The notes under the pieces are model-generated. The model searched no databases. It was not told the origin of the DNA and saw only the letters and a program-made list of their open reading frames with translations. A program made the position numbers and the translations under genes. From Schistosoma mansoni (taxonomy: Eukaryota; Platyhelminthes; Trematoda; Strigeidida; Schistosomatidae), in the NCBI RefSeq assembly GCF_000237925.1, contig NC_031496.1, positions 12,932,564 through 12,996,563 on the forward strand: DNA of 64,000 nucleotides, written 5' to 3'. Each line of letters starts with the position of its first letter. Position 1 is the first letter of the stretch. Positions 38,304 to 51,100 of this stretch are shown in pieces.

Positions 38304-39877
38304 TATGTACTTGTATGGATGTTTATGTGCTCTGTCACTAGACAACTGACGAGTAACCTATTTCCCGGAAAAAAATACTGTGTATTGATTTTTGTGTTTT
38401 AACTTTTGGAAAAGAACGATAAATAACCAGGAATTTTATTATTTCATATTGTTGATGTCTAGTTAGATACTTGGTCTTTTAATTACAGATTAAATCTGAA
38501 ATGAATAGTTATATGATGCAACATTTATGAAGGTTTTGATTTTTGTGTTATCGGATTTGGTAATATATCTGTATAATTTTGTTTGAACACAAGTCTACAG
38601 TAAAAGTTTGTTTATGTACATGGATTATTAGACTTCAGCGTTACTGAATTGGTGTTGTTACCGACTGCAAGAGATGCGTCGAACACAATCGTGTTGTAAA
38701 ACCAATCCATATCCGTCAAAGGTTCTTAGTTTAGAAATATTGGGTTTTATCTGTGTAAAGCAGTAATCATTGTATCGCAACATTGTGTTTCAGATCTTTA
38801 ATGGCCGAAGTAACATCACTTTGAAGTCAAAGCTTATTCCGATTCACGTAAATCTCTGTAGCTTCATCTATACAAAAGAAACTGTCGTCTACCGTGATAC
38901 CACCGTCACTAACACAGCTATCTAATCACATGAACCTTTTAACTATTCCCAGCGACTCGCCACAAAAAGTAGTCAGCATTATCTTCTGTTAGTCTTGTAG
39001 TAGTACTTTACACTTAGATGCTGCAGAGTACTGTATATGGGTATACTGATCAACTGCTTAAGTACGATATGCTTAGTGTGTATGTTATCACACCTCTGTT
39101 TTATGTCTGAATCATTTAATACCTCTCTTGATGATGTACAGTGACTTACTGATAAAAGTTATTGGTGAGTGAAACATTCTAACCTCGTTTCATCAACTTT
39201 GGTTTGAGTAGACGAGTAGTGCCATTGATTATTCACACATTTAGTAGTGTATCTAAAAGCTGAATTTCTAAACCTTTAAACTTGGTAAGTGAATTTTGTA
39301 TGTGTATAACACGACGTGATTGATCAGCTTCACAGCATGTAAATTGTTATAGTAGAATTTCATGTTATACTTTTTTTATTCGACTTAATAAATTGATTTC
39401 ATTACGTCACCTGCATACATAAAATAAACATATAATAAAGCTTGATTTATTATTCTTATTTATTTATACTGACTTATACAATAGCCCGGAGATTTGACTA
39501 TAACTATCAATGCAGGCAATAAAACAAGAAATTTCAAAGTACATGTTGAAAAAGGACAATACCATATTGGTCAGAAAGTATTCAATTGTATTGATGATCT
39601 TATCGAGCATTATGGTAGTCATCCAATATTTAAAAATGAACATGAGAAACATTATCTTACACAACCTTTTGTTCATCCTGGTATTAAATCAGTAATCCTT
39701 TACGAGAGTAATAATAATAGTAATAGTATTAATAATATTACTTCTACTACTCCAACTAAAAGTATTAACACTGTATCGTCGGTATCATCTACGTATTTTC
39801 TTCCAGTTTGTGGTAGTAGTGGGAACACCCCAACCTATCATCAGTCTATTACTGCTCCACACAATCGTTTTTCTTAA
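28745..39877 (+). CDS. nck: NCK-type SH3-SH3-SH3-SH2 adaptor protein, 5 exons
   Basis: Cytoplasmic adaptor that links phosphotyrosine sites on receptors, through its SH2 domain, to proline-rich actin regulators such as N-WASP and PAK, through its SH3 domains (family knowledge). Coding exons are 28745-28936, 28979-29362, 30340-30689, 36583-37342 and 39485-39877; all have GT-AG introns (42, 977, 5893 and 2142 bases), and phases fit to give 692 residues. SH3-1 spans residues 8-62 (ALYDY-like [18 protein letters not shown]). The linker begins with [11 protein letters not shown], like the NCK linker motif. SH3-2 spans 243-302 ([14 protein letters not shown]). SH3-3 spans 397-454 ([17 protein letters not shown]). 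SH2 spans 530-625, with Arg557 in FIVRDSES as the phosphotyrosine-binding arginine; it is split by intron 4. The tail is Asn/Ser/Thr-rich. Human NCK1 is 377 residues; the extra length is in the linkers and tail. The first exon also has a second Met at residue 2. Intron 3 hosts a LINE. The stop is TAA at 39875-39877. Confidence 0.95.
29363..30339. other. NCK intron 2
   Basis: Starts GTAATTTTT and ends in a pyrimidine-rich tract with CCAG. No repeat or second gene seen. Confidence 0.75.
32990..33408 (-). mobile_element. CR1-like LINE 3' fragment nested in the RTE copy
   Basis: Minus-strand sequence matches the LINE end at 27765-28275: a GGTTGGAAGAAAG segment, a GACATGGCTCAG segment, then 3' UTR to a GACTGACTG end. 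It interrupts the RTE-like LINE at a TATCC site and is absent from the matching position at about 56650 in the other RTE copy, so it arrived after the two copies separated. Confidence 0.7.
34190..34705 (-). mobile_element. 0.5-kb retroposon, full copy nested in LINE
   Basis: A 516-bp element flanked by CTGAATTTCAG (34179-34189) and CTGGAATTTCAG (34706-34717), read as a target-site duplication. Minus-strand orientation with an AAATAAA-type tail at the low-coordinate end. It is almost identical to 55354-55869, including the flanks. Confidence 0.85.
35670..35735 (-). repeat. Short SINE 3'-end fragment
   Basis: Reverse complement of 47805-47870, the distal part of the Sm-alpha-like element at 47.6 kb (shared segments AAGATCCAAACAAACAATAC and GCAGTCCTAAACA). 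No promoter or ribozyme part is present. Confidence 0.65.
37343..39484. other. NCK intron 4
   Basis: Starts GTAAGTTTTC and ends TACAATAG; it interrupts the SH2 domain directly after the FIVRDSESH segment. Contains a long TA microsatellite (38259-38301) and otherwise nothing recognisable. Confidence 0.75.
38259..38301. repeat. (TA)n microsatellite
   Basis: About 21 uninterrupted TA units inside NCK intron 4; expected to be length-polymorphic. Confidence 0.95.
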
Positions 39878-41090
39878 ACTTTCTAGTTTTGTTTCGAAAA
39901 ATATTTTGTTTTCTGCAATAATTATAATTTTTCTTGTTCTGTTTTCATTACTCACCACCAATGTTATTGCTCTGCTTACAATTAATTTAATTTATTGTTT
40001 ATTTAGAATGGAAGTGTTATTAGGTAAAAATGAAATCATTGTCAAGCATATATAACGTTATCTTTCAGATTAAGTGGTTTTTATCTGATTATTTGGTTAC
40101 ATTATGACCTGAAAGGAGTGTAATCGTTTCTCTGTCATCATATATACACACTCACATTTCATATTTCCCTGTTTAACTGAGGAACATTTCAGTATTGTCT
40201 CTCACCGGTGCTGTCATGCTATATTATATTATATCCTGGAAATTTTTATTATCGAAAACCTACTATATGTTGATTGCATGTAATTACTTCTTCTAACTCA
40301 TCAAGCTGTGTTGATACATATTTTCTCGCTTTTTTTCCACTTCTAATTCAATTTGGGATATTAATAGATTTTACTTCCATAAATCAAAGCATTATCGTAC
40401 TCTACATTTCGCCACGACTTTCGTCCACAATTCCTCTAATTTTAATCTTTGATAGTAACGCTATTTCCACTGCGGCCTGTGACTGCTGTTCACAATGTTC
40501 ATACCAATCCAATTAGCATTATTACTCAACGGTATCACTAGTAGTTGTAAAACTTTGAGATTTCTAATAGAAGTTAGGTGTTCATAATCCGAAAATTGTC
40601 AGCCTTTGTAAAGATATTATCATATTATGTCATAATTTTATCTAGTTGTAAGTCTGCTACAAAATTAAACTTATGTACATGTGTGTGTATGTTAGTTCAG
40701 TTTTAGTGGGTTTGTTTTTCACTTTCTATGAAATTCATTTGCGGTATTTGTTCATTTTGTGAGAAAAAGAACAAAATTAATTGTCTCGGTTTTTCTTTTT
40801 GATTTGGTTTTTACGTAATTTTTACTTGAATTATATTCTTTCTTATCTTCACTGCCTGATCATGAATGCATCTATATGTATACATACGAAGACACTCGGT
40901 TTGTTACGAACATCTGTATTGCCGATCCGTTTAATACCGTTGAAATTCCAACACACCTAGTTATGATAAGGTTACTGTAGTTGTATGCCTTCGTTCTCCA
41001 TTGATCCTTCACTTTCTTTTTTGTTTTTTGTACCTTTACTTCTGCTGTTTTATTACTTTTGCTTTTTGTTTAGTGTCAAAAATAAAACAA
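39878..41090 (+). promoter_or_regulatory. Likely 3' UTR of the NCK gene
   Basis: T-rich sequence after the stop codon with an AATAAA signal at 41081-41086 and another at about 41355-41360. No conserved element is recognisable. The true polyadenylation site cannot be fixed without transcripts. Confidence 0.45.
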
Positions 41091-42994
41091 TGGAAAGTGT
41101 TAAATGGATTATTATCATTATTGTTGAATAATTTATATTCTAATGCTTGAAAGTTCTTATTGCGTTCTTTGTATAGTTTATTTTTCTGTGTAATGAGTAA
41201 TGATAATGGTTCTTATATTGAAATTTTGTCAGTTCCTGCTCATTAATTTTCTTCTCTATTGTTCTTTCTTTTTGTACACGTCGTTTGGGGCTTGAAGACA
41301 GGGCTTACAGATGAACAGTTTTATTAACGATTTAAGTTACTATTATAACATGTTAATAAAATTGAAATCTCCCCCAATAGACTGCAGGTATTTAACTAAA
41401 AATGAATTATTGTTCATATGGTTTCAATGTGTTCTGTTAAATTTTAATACGATTTTAACTGGGGCCTGATAATTAATTAAACTAATATTCGATGGTTCTG
41501 GTTGACTGCTCTTGATTTTTGCTGTGAATTCGTCTATAGTACATACTTTGACGCCATCCTCAGTATTATGTTGAACTCATGAAAATTACATCCAACGGTC
41601 GAAACATGGAATCGATGTGATTGAGTTTATAGTGGACAATTTTTTCGGCTCCCTCGTTGTAGTTAACTTATGGTGTAGATCGATTTGTTTGTTTTACTGG
41701 AACTGTTTGAACATTAGTTTTGTGTTTTTTTTGTACTGTTAATATCTAACTAATGAGTTGATTATGAGATTGTTGATACAAGTAAATTAATTACAAATCT
41801 ATTAGAAATTGGATTAATACTTATCTTTTTATCTTTCCTAATTACGGTGAACAAATTTAATAGAGATTTTGTATTACATCCATTGCAGTGTCAAGTTCTC
41901 ATTCAGGGGTCTATATATCCAGTTTCCCCTTATGGGTTAATAGAGTGGTGGGATTTGAGTAACACAGTTAATTTGTTCGTCAGTTTATTCTACCGAAATT
42001 CTGAAGTGCCTGTTCTTAGAAATCATCAACGGCTTGTCTCTGTCAATAGTTATGTCGCTGACTTTCTAATTTCAGGTCAGTTTATTTGGTAAAACTAAAT
42101 AACTACCGACTGTTACTTTACTCTGATACACTCAGTATCTGTTGTGTTTTCTATCCACTCAACGTCGTTGGTAGTCGTTACGTAGACAATTTATAAAGCC
42201 AGTTTTGTTTGCTAGGTTATGTGGCAACCAAACACTAACTAGTATCGATCAATTCTGGTGTTAGCGGGACATAGATTGGATTAGAGCATGTTTTATGCAT
42301 GATGGTGTTGCTGCGCGCTGATTGGCTAATTCTAAACTGATCAGCCCGGGCATATTATTGGAGAAAAATCTAGAAGCTTCTTATGTATATACTATAAATA
42401 TATGAACGTTATTCAAATCAGTGATTACTGTTCACATACCATTATTATTTTGAATACAATTTCATTCCTGTTCAACGTGTTCTGATTTTGGGGTCTTGCT
42501 GAGTGTCATTGTATAAGAATACTAAGCAATAGGAATAGCTGGGTCGTTTAGTAGCAAAAATACAATTATATCACCTTGGTTCCAAGTTTCTGATGTTAAA
42601 ACGATTATCGTCACGGTAGGCTGATTACTGTCTACAATTACACTAATTTATTTGATATTAAATATTATTTCCCCCTTGGTTTATTCATTCACTAGAGAGT
42701 TTGATATGGGATTTTAGAGACGAAGATTTAATTGGCAAAATTCAGTTGGGTCGAATCGATGGCGCACATTTATACTTAGATTTTGGCAAGTAAAGTAATG
42801 GTTTCCCTTCATACATATTATTCCAGTTTTTTCTGTACCCTCCCAAGATTTAATCTCCATGTGTGATACATAGTTGTTTCAATTTGGACGTTACAAAAAA
42901 TTTCCTATATAAATGAGAATTTATTGAATGATGGGAATTTTAGAATTTTAAAGATGAATTAAAATTCTCTCTATTGCACAAGTCAGTGTCTGTT
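41091..42994. other. No gene seen; possible decayed mobile DNA
   Basis: An 81-residue plus-strand frame at 41847-42092 has no domain and a non-ATG context that does not look like an exon. 42240-42600 is a less AT-rich patch with a TATA-like stretch that might be an old long-terminal-repeat fragment, but no partner or coding part supports this. Confidence 0.4.
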
Positions 42995-43175
42995 TGGACT
43001 CAGTAGCTAAGTAGGTAGTGTGGTGACATTTGAAGGAATGTGTACTAGGTTCGTGTTACAGAGTAAACATCAACTCTGGAATGTAGGTATATCTAGCTGA
43101 CGAGTCCCAAATAGGGCGAAACGCGCACCATCATCCAACTCTGGTTATAATGAATGTGATGACATTCGATAGGTG
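42995..43175 (+). mobile_element. Sm-alpha-like hammerhead SINE, diverged copy
   Basis: Starts GGACTCAGTAGCTAAG and has the tRNA-like head and a weak B box (CTAGGTTCGTGTT). The ribozyme region keeps CTGACGA (43097-43103) and GAAA (43118-43121) with a GTCC/GGGC helix II, but the self-complementary helix III and cleavage triplet are changed (CGCGCACC), so it is probably inactive. Confidence 0.75.
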
Positions 43176-45338
43176 AAACCCAATGATACAGAATGGTTGA
43201 ATGACAAGTACTCGGTAGACTGAATTGCTGACCCAAGTCGCATAATGGACTGACGTAAATATACAAGACCAATCGGCACTGAAATATGATTCTTCAGTCG
43301 TAAGATAAAATACAAGGGATAAACAAATAAATATCGTTCAACAATAGGTAGTCATTTTCTAAAGGAATTAAAACTTGGCTATCAAGCTTAATTTCGTCCG
43401 ATCATGTCTACCTAGTTCCAGTTACGAGTTTTAAGAGTTTTTGATTAGTTCTAATTGCTCAGCTATCTAATTCCATTCAAATAAATACGATAATTCAAGT
43501 CCTCATTTCTAATCACATCTTTGATGACTAATGTCTGGATGCAGAAGTGATGTTGTGACTCAATAGTACTTACTGTTTGCGCAACTAAACTTGAGGACGG
43601 CTTGTTTGAAACCATGTTCTTTGTTTTCTCTGTCCAGTCAGGAACCCGGCAAATAATGTTTTGTATAACTTTTTATGGTACTTACATCTACTTAAGTAAA
43701 AGCAAATGGAATATAAAAGTTTCTCTGGTAAATATTCTATTTATTCTTTCTCATAATGAGATCATTATTTCGAAAACTGAATAAATTCTTAAAAGGTTTG
43801 TATAAAATATGCTAAAAGATAACACTAATACTTTTTCAATAGAGTAAAAACTTTGTATAAAGTCTGTATATAAAAAATGTATGCGTATTTTCCATTTAGT
43901 AGCATATTTTAAGACAAAAGCTGCTCTGTTTGACAATCTGCCATTTAAGTAAAAATTCTTATCCTGACAGTTGTGAAATATCGTTGTCAGTTTATGCTTA
44001 TTATAGTTCGTTAATTTTGCACAGAACTGTAAATAAATCAATTACTAAACAGTTAGTCATAATCAGCATAATACCCGGCACAAATGTGCGTTAGCTCAGG
44101 GCACCATGTAACCGAACTATGAGATCAATAACAAAGTAGTTGGAATAATAGTAGCAACAATGATTATAGAAAAGATCAGGAGCTTATGAATACAATTTGA
44201 AAAGTATGTATGAATATTGGTAGTTAGCTTTTTGTTATGATTTCTCTTAGTACGATCGAGCTACTCTCATTGCTTAGTATTCTGGACATTACTTCACTCG
44301 ACAAGTTCCTAAATCAGAACACTGTTGGACAGGAACGTAATTATACTCTAGATAACAAGGGTAGATGGAAGTAGGATTTACAACAGGGAAAACGTTAGTA
44401 TATTTGTAGTTTTTATATGAGAAGATTCTAGGGCCTGCTTCGAGTATCCACTAGCGCTAATTGGATAAGAAATAGTCAATCAGAGTACCCCAACATAATC
44501 CTTTACGGAACATGCTTCGATATAATTTATATCCCGTTAACACTTTTCAACACCACTAGGTACAGTTATTTTGCAAACCTTAACCAGCTCTTACATACAT
44601 GGCTCAGTCTTACTCTATCATTTGATAGACTGATGTCATGACTTGGTCCAGTGACTTCCAATTTTTGTATAACTTATTCCTATGTTATCTAGAATAACGC
44701 ATTAAGGTAGTAGGTGGTTGAGCATATGTAACACATTCCAGTCGATATAGGTAATTAATCAATATGATATCTCTTACTAGTATTTTGGGGGAAACTGTGA
44801 ACAACAGTTTTAAAGACTTGTTGAAATTCAAGAGTTTCAATTTTGCTTTTTAATTTTGTTCAAATTAAAGTATCATTTATCTACATTTTTGTATATTGTA
44901 TAAGTATCTAATTCGTTTCCTATTCGTATTTACTGTCTTCAAAGCTGGATTTCTGCTCTCTATTTTATTTCCTCATTAGGTTTAATACTGTTCCCATAGA
45001 TAGTTATCTTAATATTGTGATATCATATTCACCATAGCTATTGTATTTCTTTAGTCTAACTAATAAATATTTTAATCAATAACTTGAACTATTATTCACT
45101 ACTCACGTTTGTTCACCTTTCCATTAAAAAGGTATGATCGTTTATTAACTGTAATATATATCTATTTTCTGAAATCAAAACTGTGAAAATTTTCAATAAA
45201 TGATTATTTATATTTAGAACAGATTTTTAAAAAAAATTGTTAGATTTAAAACTAGCTGACATAACTGACTTGATCACTGAGTGAATACGCTTGAAGAAGT
45301 TTAGGGTATGATTCTATTTTTACTAACAGTTTTCATTG
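43176..45338. other. No gene seen
   Basis: AT-rich sequence. The longest frame (96 residues, minus, 43751-44041) has no recognisable domain. A less AT-rich patch at 44440-44620 is unassigned. Confidence 0.45.
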
Positions 45339-45812
45339 ATCCCAAATGCCCTGGTACGGCCGAGAGTGGGGAGAGTCCTCTCTCCCTCTCGAAATGCTCT
45401 CACATGGCCACCAGTATATAGCCTCTGCCAGAGAAGTCCTACTCACTGCCTTCTCATGGAGGGGGTGTTGTCTACGAAATTGAGAGGACGAAAAGCGAAT
45501 GTCCGGCATTTTAATCGGGTTGATGAACACGGAAAGTCCACCTAGGGGAGTTGGAAAACCCTGATTCTAAACCAATGGTGCACATGGGCTCCAGTATCCT
45601 AAAGGAACAAATGGCGTATCAATCAATCGTTGGTCACCGGCTACCATGGGACTGCATCTCCTCACGATGCTCCACTGTCTTATGGATCAGACCTTTAGGT
45701 CAAAGGCTCCGGGTGTGGCCCCCTAATAAAACCACCTGTTTCGGCTTGGGCACCCGGGCAGTATCACAGCCCTCACACAAATCAAATGAGATTTGTGTGG
45801 CGCATATGTAAT
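45339..45812 (+). mobile_element. 0.5-kb retroposon, copy B
   Basis: Begins with the same CCCAAATGCCCTGGTACGG end as the copies in the two LINEs and runs to about 45812, where it lacks the long AAATAAA tail of other copies. It is more similar to copy A (5594-6064) than to the LINE-nested pair, for example sharing GAGAGGACGAAAAGCG. No target duplication is obvious. Confidence 0.75.
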
Positions 45813-46274
45813 AACAACTTCTGTGTTTAACTGGCTTTTAAATATCTGTCTAATCAAACACATTCAATGACATATATACATATTTTAAATGATCATTTGT
45901 TATTAATTTTTAACAATCAAGTTTAGCATCATATAATTAACATCCATATTTTACATTCCATAGTATATATATATATGAAGGATAAAATGGCTTTTATTAA
46001 AGAATTGATCTATTGAACATTGAATTATTCTTAACAATTTATCAGTTCACTTGAAAATATTCTTAATTATTGTCATTTGGAAATTAGTCACAATGACTAT
46101 TATAATTATGATTATAAAGTTCATAAAGAATTAATTTAATGTAAATTTTCATATAGAATTGACCTTAGCTAGATTTTTATTCTGTGAAATATTTCAATAA
46201 TAATAACTTCAGTGGATAAAAAAATGGCTTGAACTTGTTTGTTCATTGATTTAAAAATAGAATTATTAGAATGG
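45813..46274. other. AT-rich spacer, no gene seen
   Basis: Only AT-rich sequence with a short TATATATA tract near 45965. Confidence 0.5.
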
Positions 46275-46860
46275 GGGTTTGTGGAGATTTTAGTAACTTA
46301 ATAGTTGAATTCATGAGTTGACTAAAGCTAAACCATCGTGAAAAACCCAAAACCACTGGACAACCGTTTCGTCACAGTATGGGGTTCCTCAACAGTGCGC
46401 ATACACGATCCTCAACCAAAAGAACTCAAACCCAGGCACATTGGGATCGCGTGCAAATACTTAGCCCGTAGGCCACCAAGCCGACATCCAACAGTGTTAA
46501 TACTTAACTTCAAACAATCCACAATATTGCGTGACTGTCCACCATTGTCTTTAGTGAGTAACTGCCTCACACTAGACCTGGTTGAACTCCACTGGTCATG
46601 GTTTTTCACTAGAACTTCAGGAAAAACATTTTAGAGTCAGTCACTAGTGATGATTATTATCATAATGGGGGTTTGTAGAGATTTTAATAGTTGGAGTTAG
46701 ACATTAACACTGATAGATACCAGCTCAATGGTCTACAGGTTCAGCGTTTGTGCGCGAGACCGAAGGAGTCCCAGAATAGGATGAAACGGCCGTCCAGTGC
46801 ATCCAGGCTTTCCATGGTCTTCTAGTTTTAGTCAACTCATGAATTCAACTATGAATTTCA
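46275..46860. mobile_element. Foldback hammerhead-SINE family, long copy
   Basis: The left arm (from GGGGGTTTGTGGAG at 46275) and right arm (to about 46855) are inverted relatives of the same end. The left half carries, on the minus strand, a tRNA-like head and a hammerhead-like segment with GAAA and GTC, but the CTGANGA box reads TTGAGGA, so catalysis is unlikely. The right half, on the plus strand, has the 3' part (GAAACGGCCGTCC) without a proper first core box. Part of the interior (46640-46690) repeats the 5' end motif, suggesting two elements joined. Confidence 0.65.
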
Positions 46861-47294
46861 GAAAAATTTCATTATTCCATAAAGAATATAAAATGATGAC
46901 ATCATTTCACTTATGATAATATAAATAATTTCTACCGACAATATACAAAGAAATTTGAAAAAACAAACACAGACTAGCTGATAAAATATGTCTCCAATAA
47001 GTCTGACTTTCTCTCTCTACTAATGCATATAATCTTACCAGTGAAATGAAAAAAGTATCTAAACATTGTATAAAACTTTACTTTTGATTATATTTTCAAG
47101 CTTATTATAATGAATGTAATTTATCAATGAAAATCTATATTGATGTATTAAATATTGATTTCACAGCATCACGGATTGTGTTAATTTCATATTATAGTTT
47201 GGTTTTTTTGAGAAAAAACCAACCCAACTTAATTGAACACCCTTTTTCGGTGAGGGTAATAAATAAAGAAAAATTTTTTCTTTCTTTTTTTTTC

Positions 47295-47577
47295 TTCTCA
47301 ATTTTAATTCGAAAGAATCTGGCAACACTAATATATATTTATATGGTTCATTATTTTTATACACAAATTCATTGCTATCGTTTTTTATTTGGATGGAACC
47401 GATCAGACAAATCACTTTTTCTTCACTATAGGAGATATAAGAATGAATGATGCAGTTAATAAGTATTTCGTTAAACCGTATATATCATTCTTTTGTGAAT
47501 AAAAATCCTTATCAAACTACTATGTTTTGAGAAAAAACAGTTAAATACTTCCTAACTAGTAATTTTACAAATCAGTA
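47295..47577 (+). repeat. 283-bp direct repeat, copy 1
   Basis: AT-rich unit matching 47878-48160 with about two mismatches seen by eye. A 107-residue frame (47127-47450) overlaps it but has no domain. Confidence 0.9.
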
Positions 47578-47877
47578 GCTGAGTAGATAACGCAATGGCG
47601 TTTGAAGCGAACGGTACTGGGTTCGAGTTCCAGAGTGAACATCTACTCTGAGATGTAGGTACATCCAGATGTCACGTCCCAAATAGAACGAAACGCGCGT
47701 CAAACTGGATTCCACTGCTAGCCACTATCCATCTTTGCTTATAATGCTTGTGAACTACGGTTATGTCGAGGCAATACGCACAGTATGCACATAAGGCCAA
47801 TAAGAGACTGATCAATTGCAGTCCTAAACATCAATGGGAAGATCCAAACAAACAATACTAAGTGAATTTCCTGTTTT
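47578..47877 (+). mobile_element. Sm-alpha-like hammerhead SINE between direct repeats
   Basis: tRNA-like head (GCTGAGTAGATAACGC), B box GGGTTCGAGTTCC, then a hammerhead region where the first core box is disrupted (CCAGATGTCACG) while GAAA and GTC remain; then a long distal part ending near AATACTAAGTGAATT. Probably an inactive ribozyme. It sits exactly between two 283-bp direct repeats. Confidence 0.8.
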
Positions 47878-48160
47878 TTCTCAATTTTAATTCGGAAGAA
47901 TCTGGCAACACTAATATATATTTATATGGTTCATTATTTTTATACACAAATTCATTGCTATCGTTTTTTATTTGGATGGAACCGATCAGACAAATCACTT
48001 TTTCTTCACTATAGGAGATATAAGAATGAATGATGCAGTTAATAAGTATTTCGTTAAACCGTATATATCATTCTTTTGTGAATAAAAATCCTTATCAAAC
48101 TACTATGTTTTAAGAAAAAACAGTTAAATACTTCCTAACTAGTAATTTTACAAATCAGTA
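47878..48160 (+). repeat. 283-bp direct repeat, copy 2
   Basis: Second copy of 47295-47577; near-identity suggests a recent event. Confidence 0.9.
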
Positions 48161-51100
48161 TTTAGTTTCTTATTGATTGATCCTTGTTAAAGTTATTCTA
48201 TTTTTATATAAAGCTCTATTTATAAGTAAATTGACGTTTGATAAATCAGTAAATTCAGTTAGTCTGTAAAGACTGTAGTTTGAAATGACCAATCGAAATT
48301 TTTAGAGGTGATTATGATTTATTCTAACTGCTTCTCATACCAGGTCTGTCAGTTTCTGGATAAAGGATAGAAATCCTATCGTAATAGTCACGGAGAAATT
48401 GCCCTAACTACTGTGGCTCTAAAGGTCTTTATGTCTATTAAAATGAAACTTGAAAACAGAAGGCTTAGTTAAAGGTGAATATATCACATTTATACTTTTC
48501 GTTAGGTTATGAAACATGGGTTAGCTTACTAACTCCTAAATACCTTTTTATCTGAAACTTGAATCCTATCTCATCTCTCAGGAGACTATGTGATATCCTC
48601 TGCCGTCAATAAATATATAAAGGAAGTATGTAAACCTACTGAAATCTTCCTATACGTATGTTAATTCTCAGATAAGAATACGTTGAAAATAAATAAGAAT
48701 ATTATCTTGGTGAGCCTTTTATCCGGGATACAGGATAAACTCTTTTAAATGTCCTTTGCTGTATCCCAATTTCGCACCAAAGAAAGAGGTAACATAGTGC
48801 TCTTGTTGCTACACGAGTTCACAGCTGATCAAATTTCAGCATTAAAAATAAAGCCTTCTTTTTTATAGGTCACTGCAACATGTTATGTACTCAACATTCT
48901 TGCTTCTCTCTCAGAGTATTAGTGTTCTATAGATAGTTTCACTCTCTTTTGCTTTATGTCAATTGGTCATGACTTTTGAAGGTAGGCGACTTACACAGTC
49001 TATTTATCTGGGATCTGTAGTCGAATAATATTGTTTAAATAAAATGGCTACTAATAATATAATTTAGTAGACAAATTATTTCGGAAAAATAAAAATGAAA
49101 CAATAGAGGAAAGTCTACACAGTCAGATTATAGTTTATATGTACATTACTTGTGATAAAGTCTGGATGTGGATTTAAGCTTCTAATCAGGCTTATTCATC
49201 TCAGTTGGTGTTAAGTAAAGATTATATATTTGAACGGAAATATTGGCTGTGGAGATCAGTTCAAATTTAAATAAGATCTAGGAGTGAACGTACAGCTATC
49301 AACGAGAAAAGTTACTGTGTGCTTAATAAATATCAAAACAAGTATCTTCATTATTCAATGAGCAATATGATAATCTTTTAAGCAAGATTAGACTAGTTGA
49401 TGAGATTCAGTTATGGCTGTTTCCTGAAAAGAAAAACAAGAACAATTTGAATTTAATAAAGTTGTTGTGTTGGACATTAAAAACTAAGTTGATCATGAAA
49501 ACTGTATGATGTATATGTTCGATAATATCAAGCACTCAAGGCAACTCACAATTCTCAAAGATACAACTGTATGCAAATTATGATGAGTAAGTGGATTCTG
49601 GGCCTCAAGAAGATGATCATGGGCATAAATATGTTAGTTCAGTTACCTATTAGTTCCGATGAGCATCAGGTGTACTAATATGGGAGAACAAATTTAGCAG
49701 CAGTTTCTCCTTATTCTTTTGTTTATTAGCGCTACTCCTGTAGTGAACGAGAACTCAAGTGGGGACAACAAAAAGTATTTGAATACAAAATTACAGAATC
49801 TGTTAGTAAAATCTCAGAAACTTATAGTAAATAATTCATTTGCGAAATGTCAATCAATTGTCTCAAACTTCATTATTCTTTCTTTTCCACACCAATCATT
49901 AATTTTTCTTATTCTCTTCTCTTCGGTCTTCTTAACCCTCTGCCGCTAGATATTTCACATTCGATTGGTGAATATATACAATAACGGGGCCTATATGCAT
50001 GCATATAGCAAACAATCCTCTTTGGACCTAGCACACAACAATGCCATCGTGCACTGTTTCATCGCCTTTGGCAGACCAGGCAACCCGAAAGTCACGAGAA
50101 CACCATCAGGGCATACGACAGGCTAGGTACCCCTTGATTGATGGTATATACTACTTATATCTGTCAACATCAGTAGCACACATCACATTTAGACGTCATA
50201 AGTGAATATAGCAGTTTAACTTTAGATTATGGGAAACAAAAAGTTTTGATTATCTTTGAGTCAATAAAAAGAAGTCAATATATGCAAATCCATGACTGAA
50301 TAGTAAATACTAAAGTATGAATTATATAAAAAAACCGAATAATGTTGGACAATAGGACTTACTCATCGTACTTTTTCCATTTATGGAATCTACGCGAATA
50401 GACCGAAAATACCGAAACCGGTTTTTTTGTTGTTCTGGAAGGTTTATGCTTTCAATTTATTGAGAACACTCATTTGTTGCCCATTTTTTGGGGAAACTTT
50501 CTTTTGGTTAAAAACATGCATTGCATGACTTCAAAGTGTAGAAATTTTCAAAAGCTACAAATCAAAAACATTCAAAAATATGTATGTTGCTCAGTTGGTG
50601 TATGAATGACCAGTATTTTATCACATAGATGTACATTGTAATTATGTATTTTATTCACTTGATTTATTTTATTAGAATGATTGAAAATGTACACCATACA
50701 ATGAAATTTCCTATCACTTTCTTAAATGACTTTTCAGACTAACAAGTGACATATTTTTGACTAATTTAGACTGTAACCAAAGAAGATGTTCATTATTTAA
50801 ACAGTACATGATCTTATTCATGAACGTTTTATTTTTATCATTGTAACACAAGAATTGGGGACTTATAATTGAAGAGGCTGATGGCGAAGTTATTGAAAAC
50901 AATCGTTCTTTCAAAAATTCCTTGTTTTTGATCGTAAAACTAGAATGAAAAGACTTTTTAATCTTTCTCTGGTTTTTAATGATTTTTCACTGATGTTTAT
51001 CTACACTAAAATCTGTTATATCCTAGCGAAGACGTAAGTACGGGTAACTCCCAGGACTCCCAGGATGATTATTCTATATATATTCCTGTTGTATAACTAT

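Noticed and set aside
42240-42600. Possible solo terminal-repeat fossil
   Set aside because: TATA-like and less AT-rich, but no matching second copy, target duplication or coding part in the window.
45480-45525. GGAC-GAAA followed by GTCC in the 0.5-kb retroposon, resembling a hammerhead 3' half
   Set aside because: No CUGANGA box lies upstream at a suitable place, helix III cannot form, and the GAAA is not kept in the LINE-nested copies.
49719-49949. Possible exon with fair acceptor and Asn/Lys-rich frame
   Set aside because: No donor, no domain, and no neighbouring exon to join.
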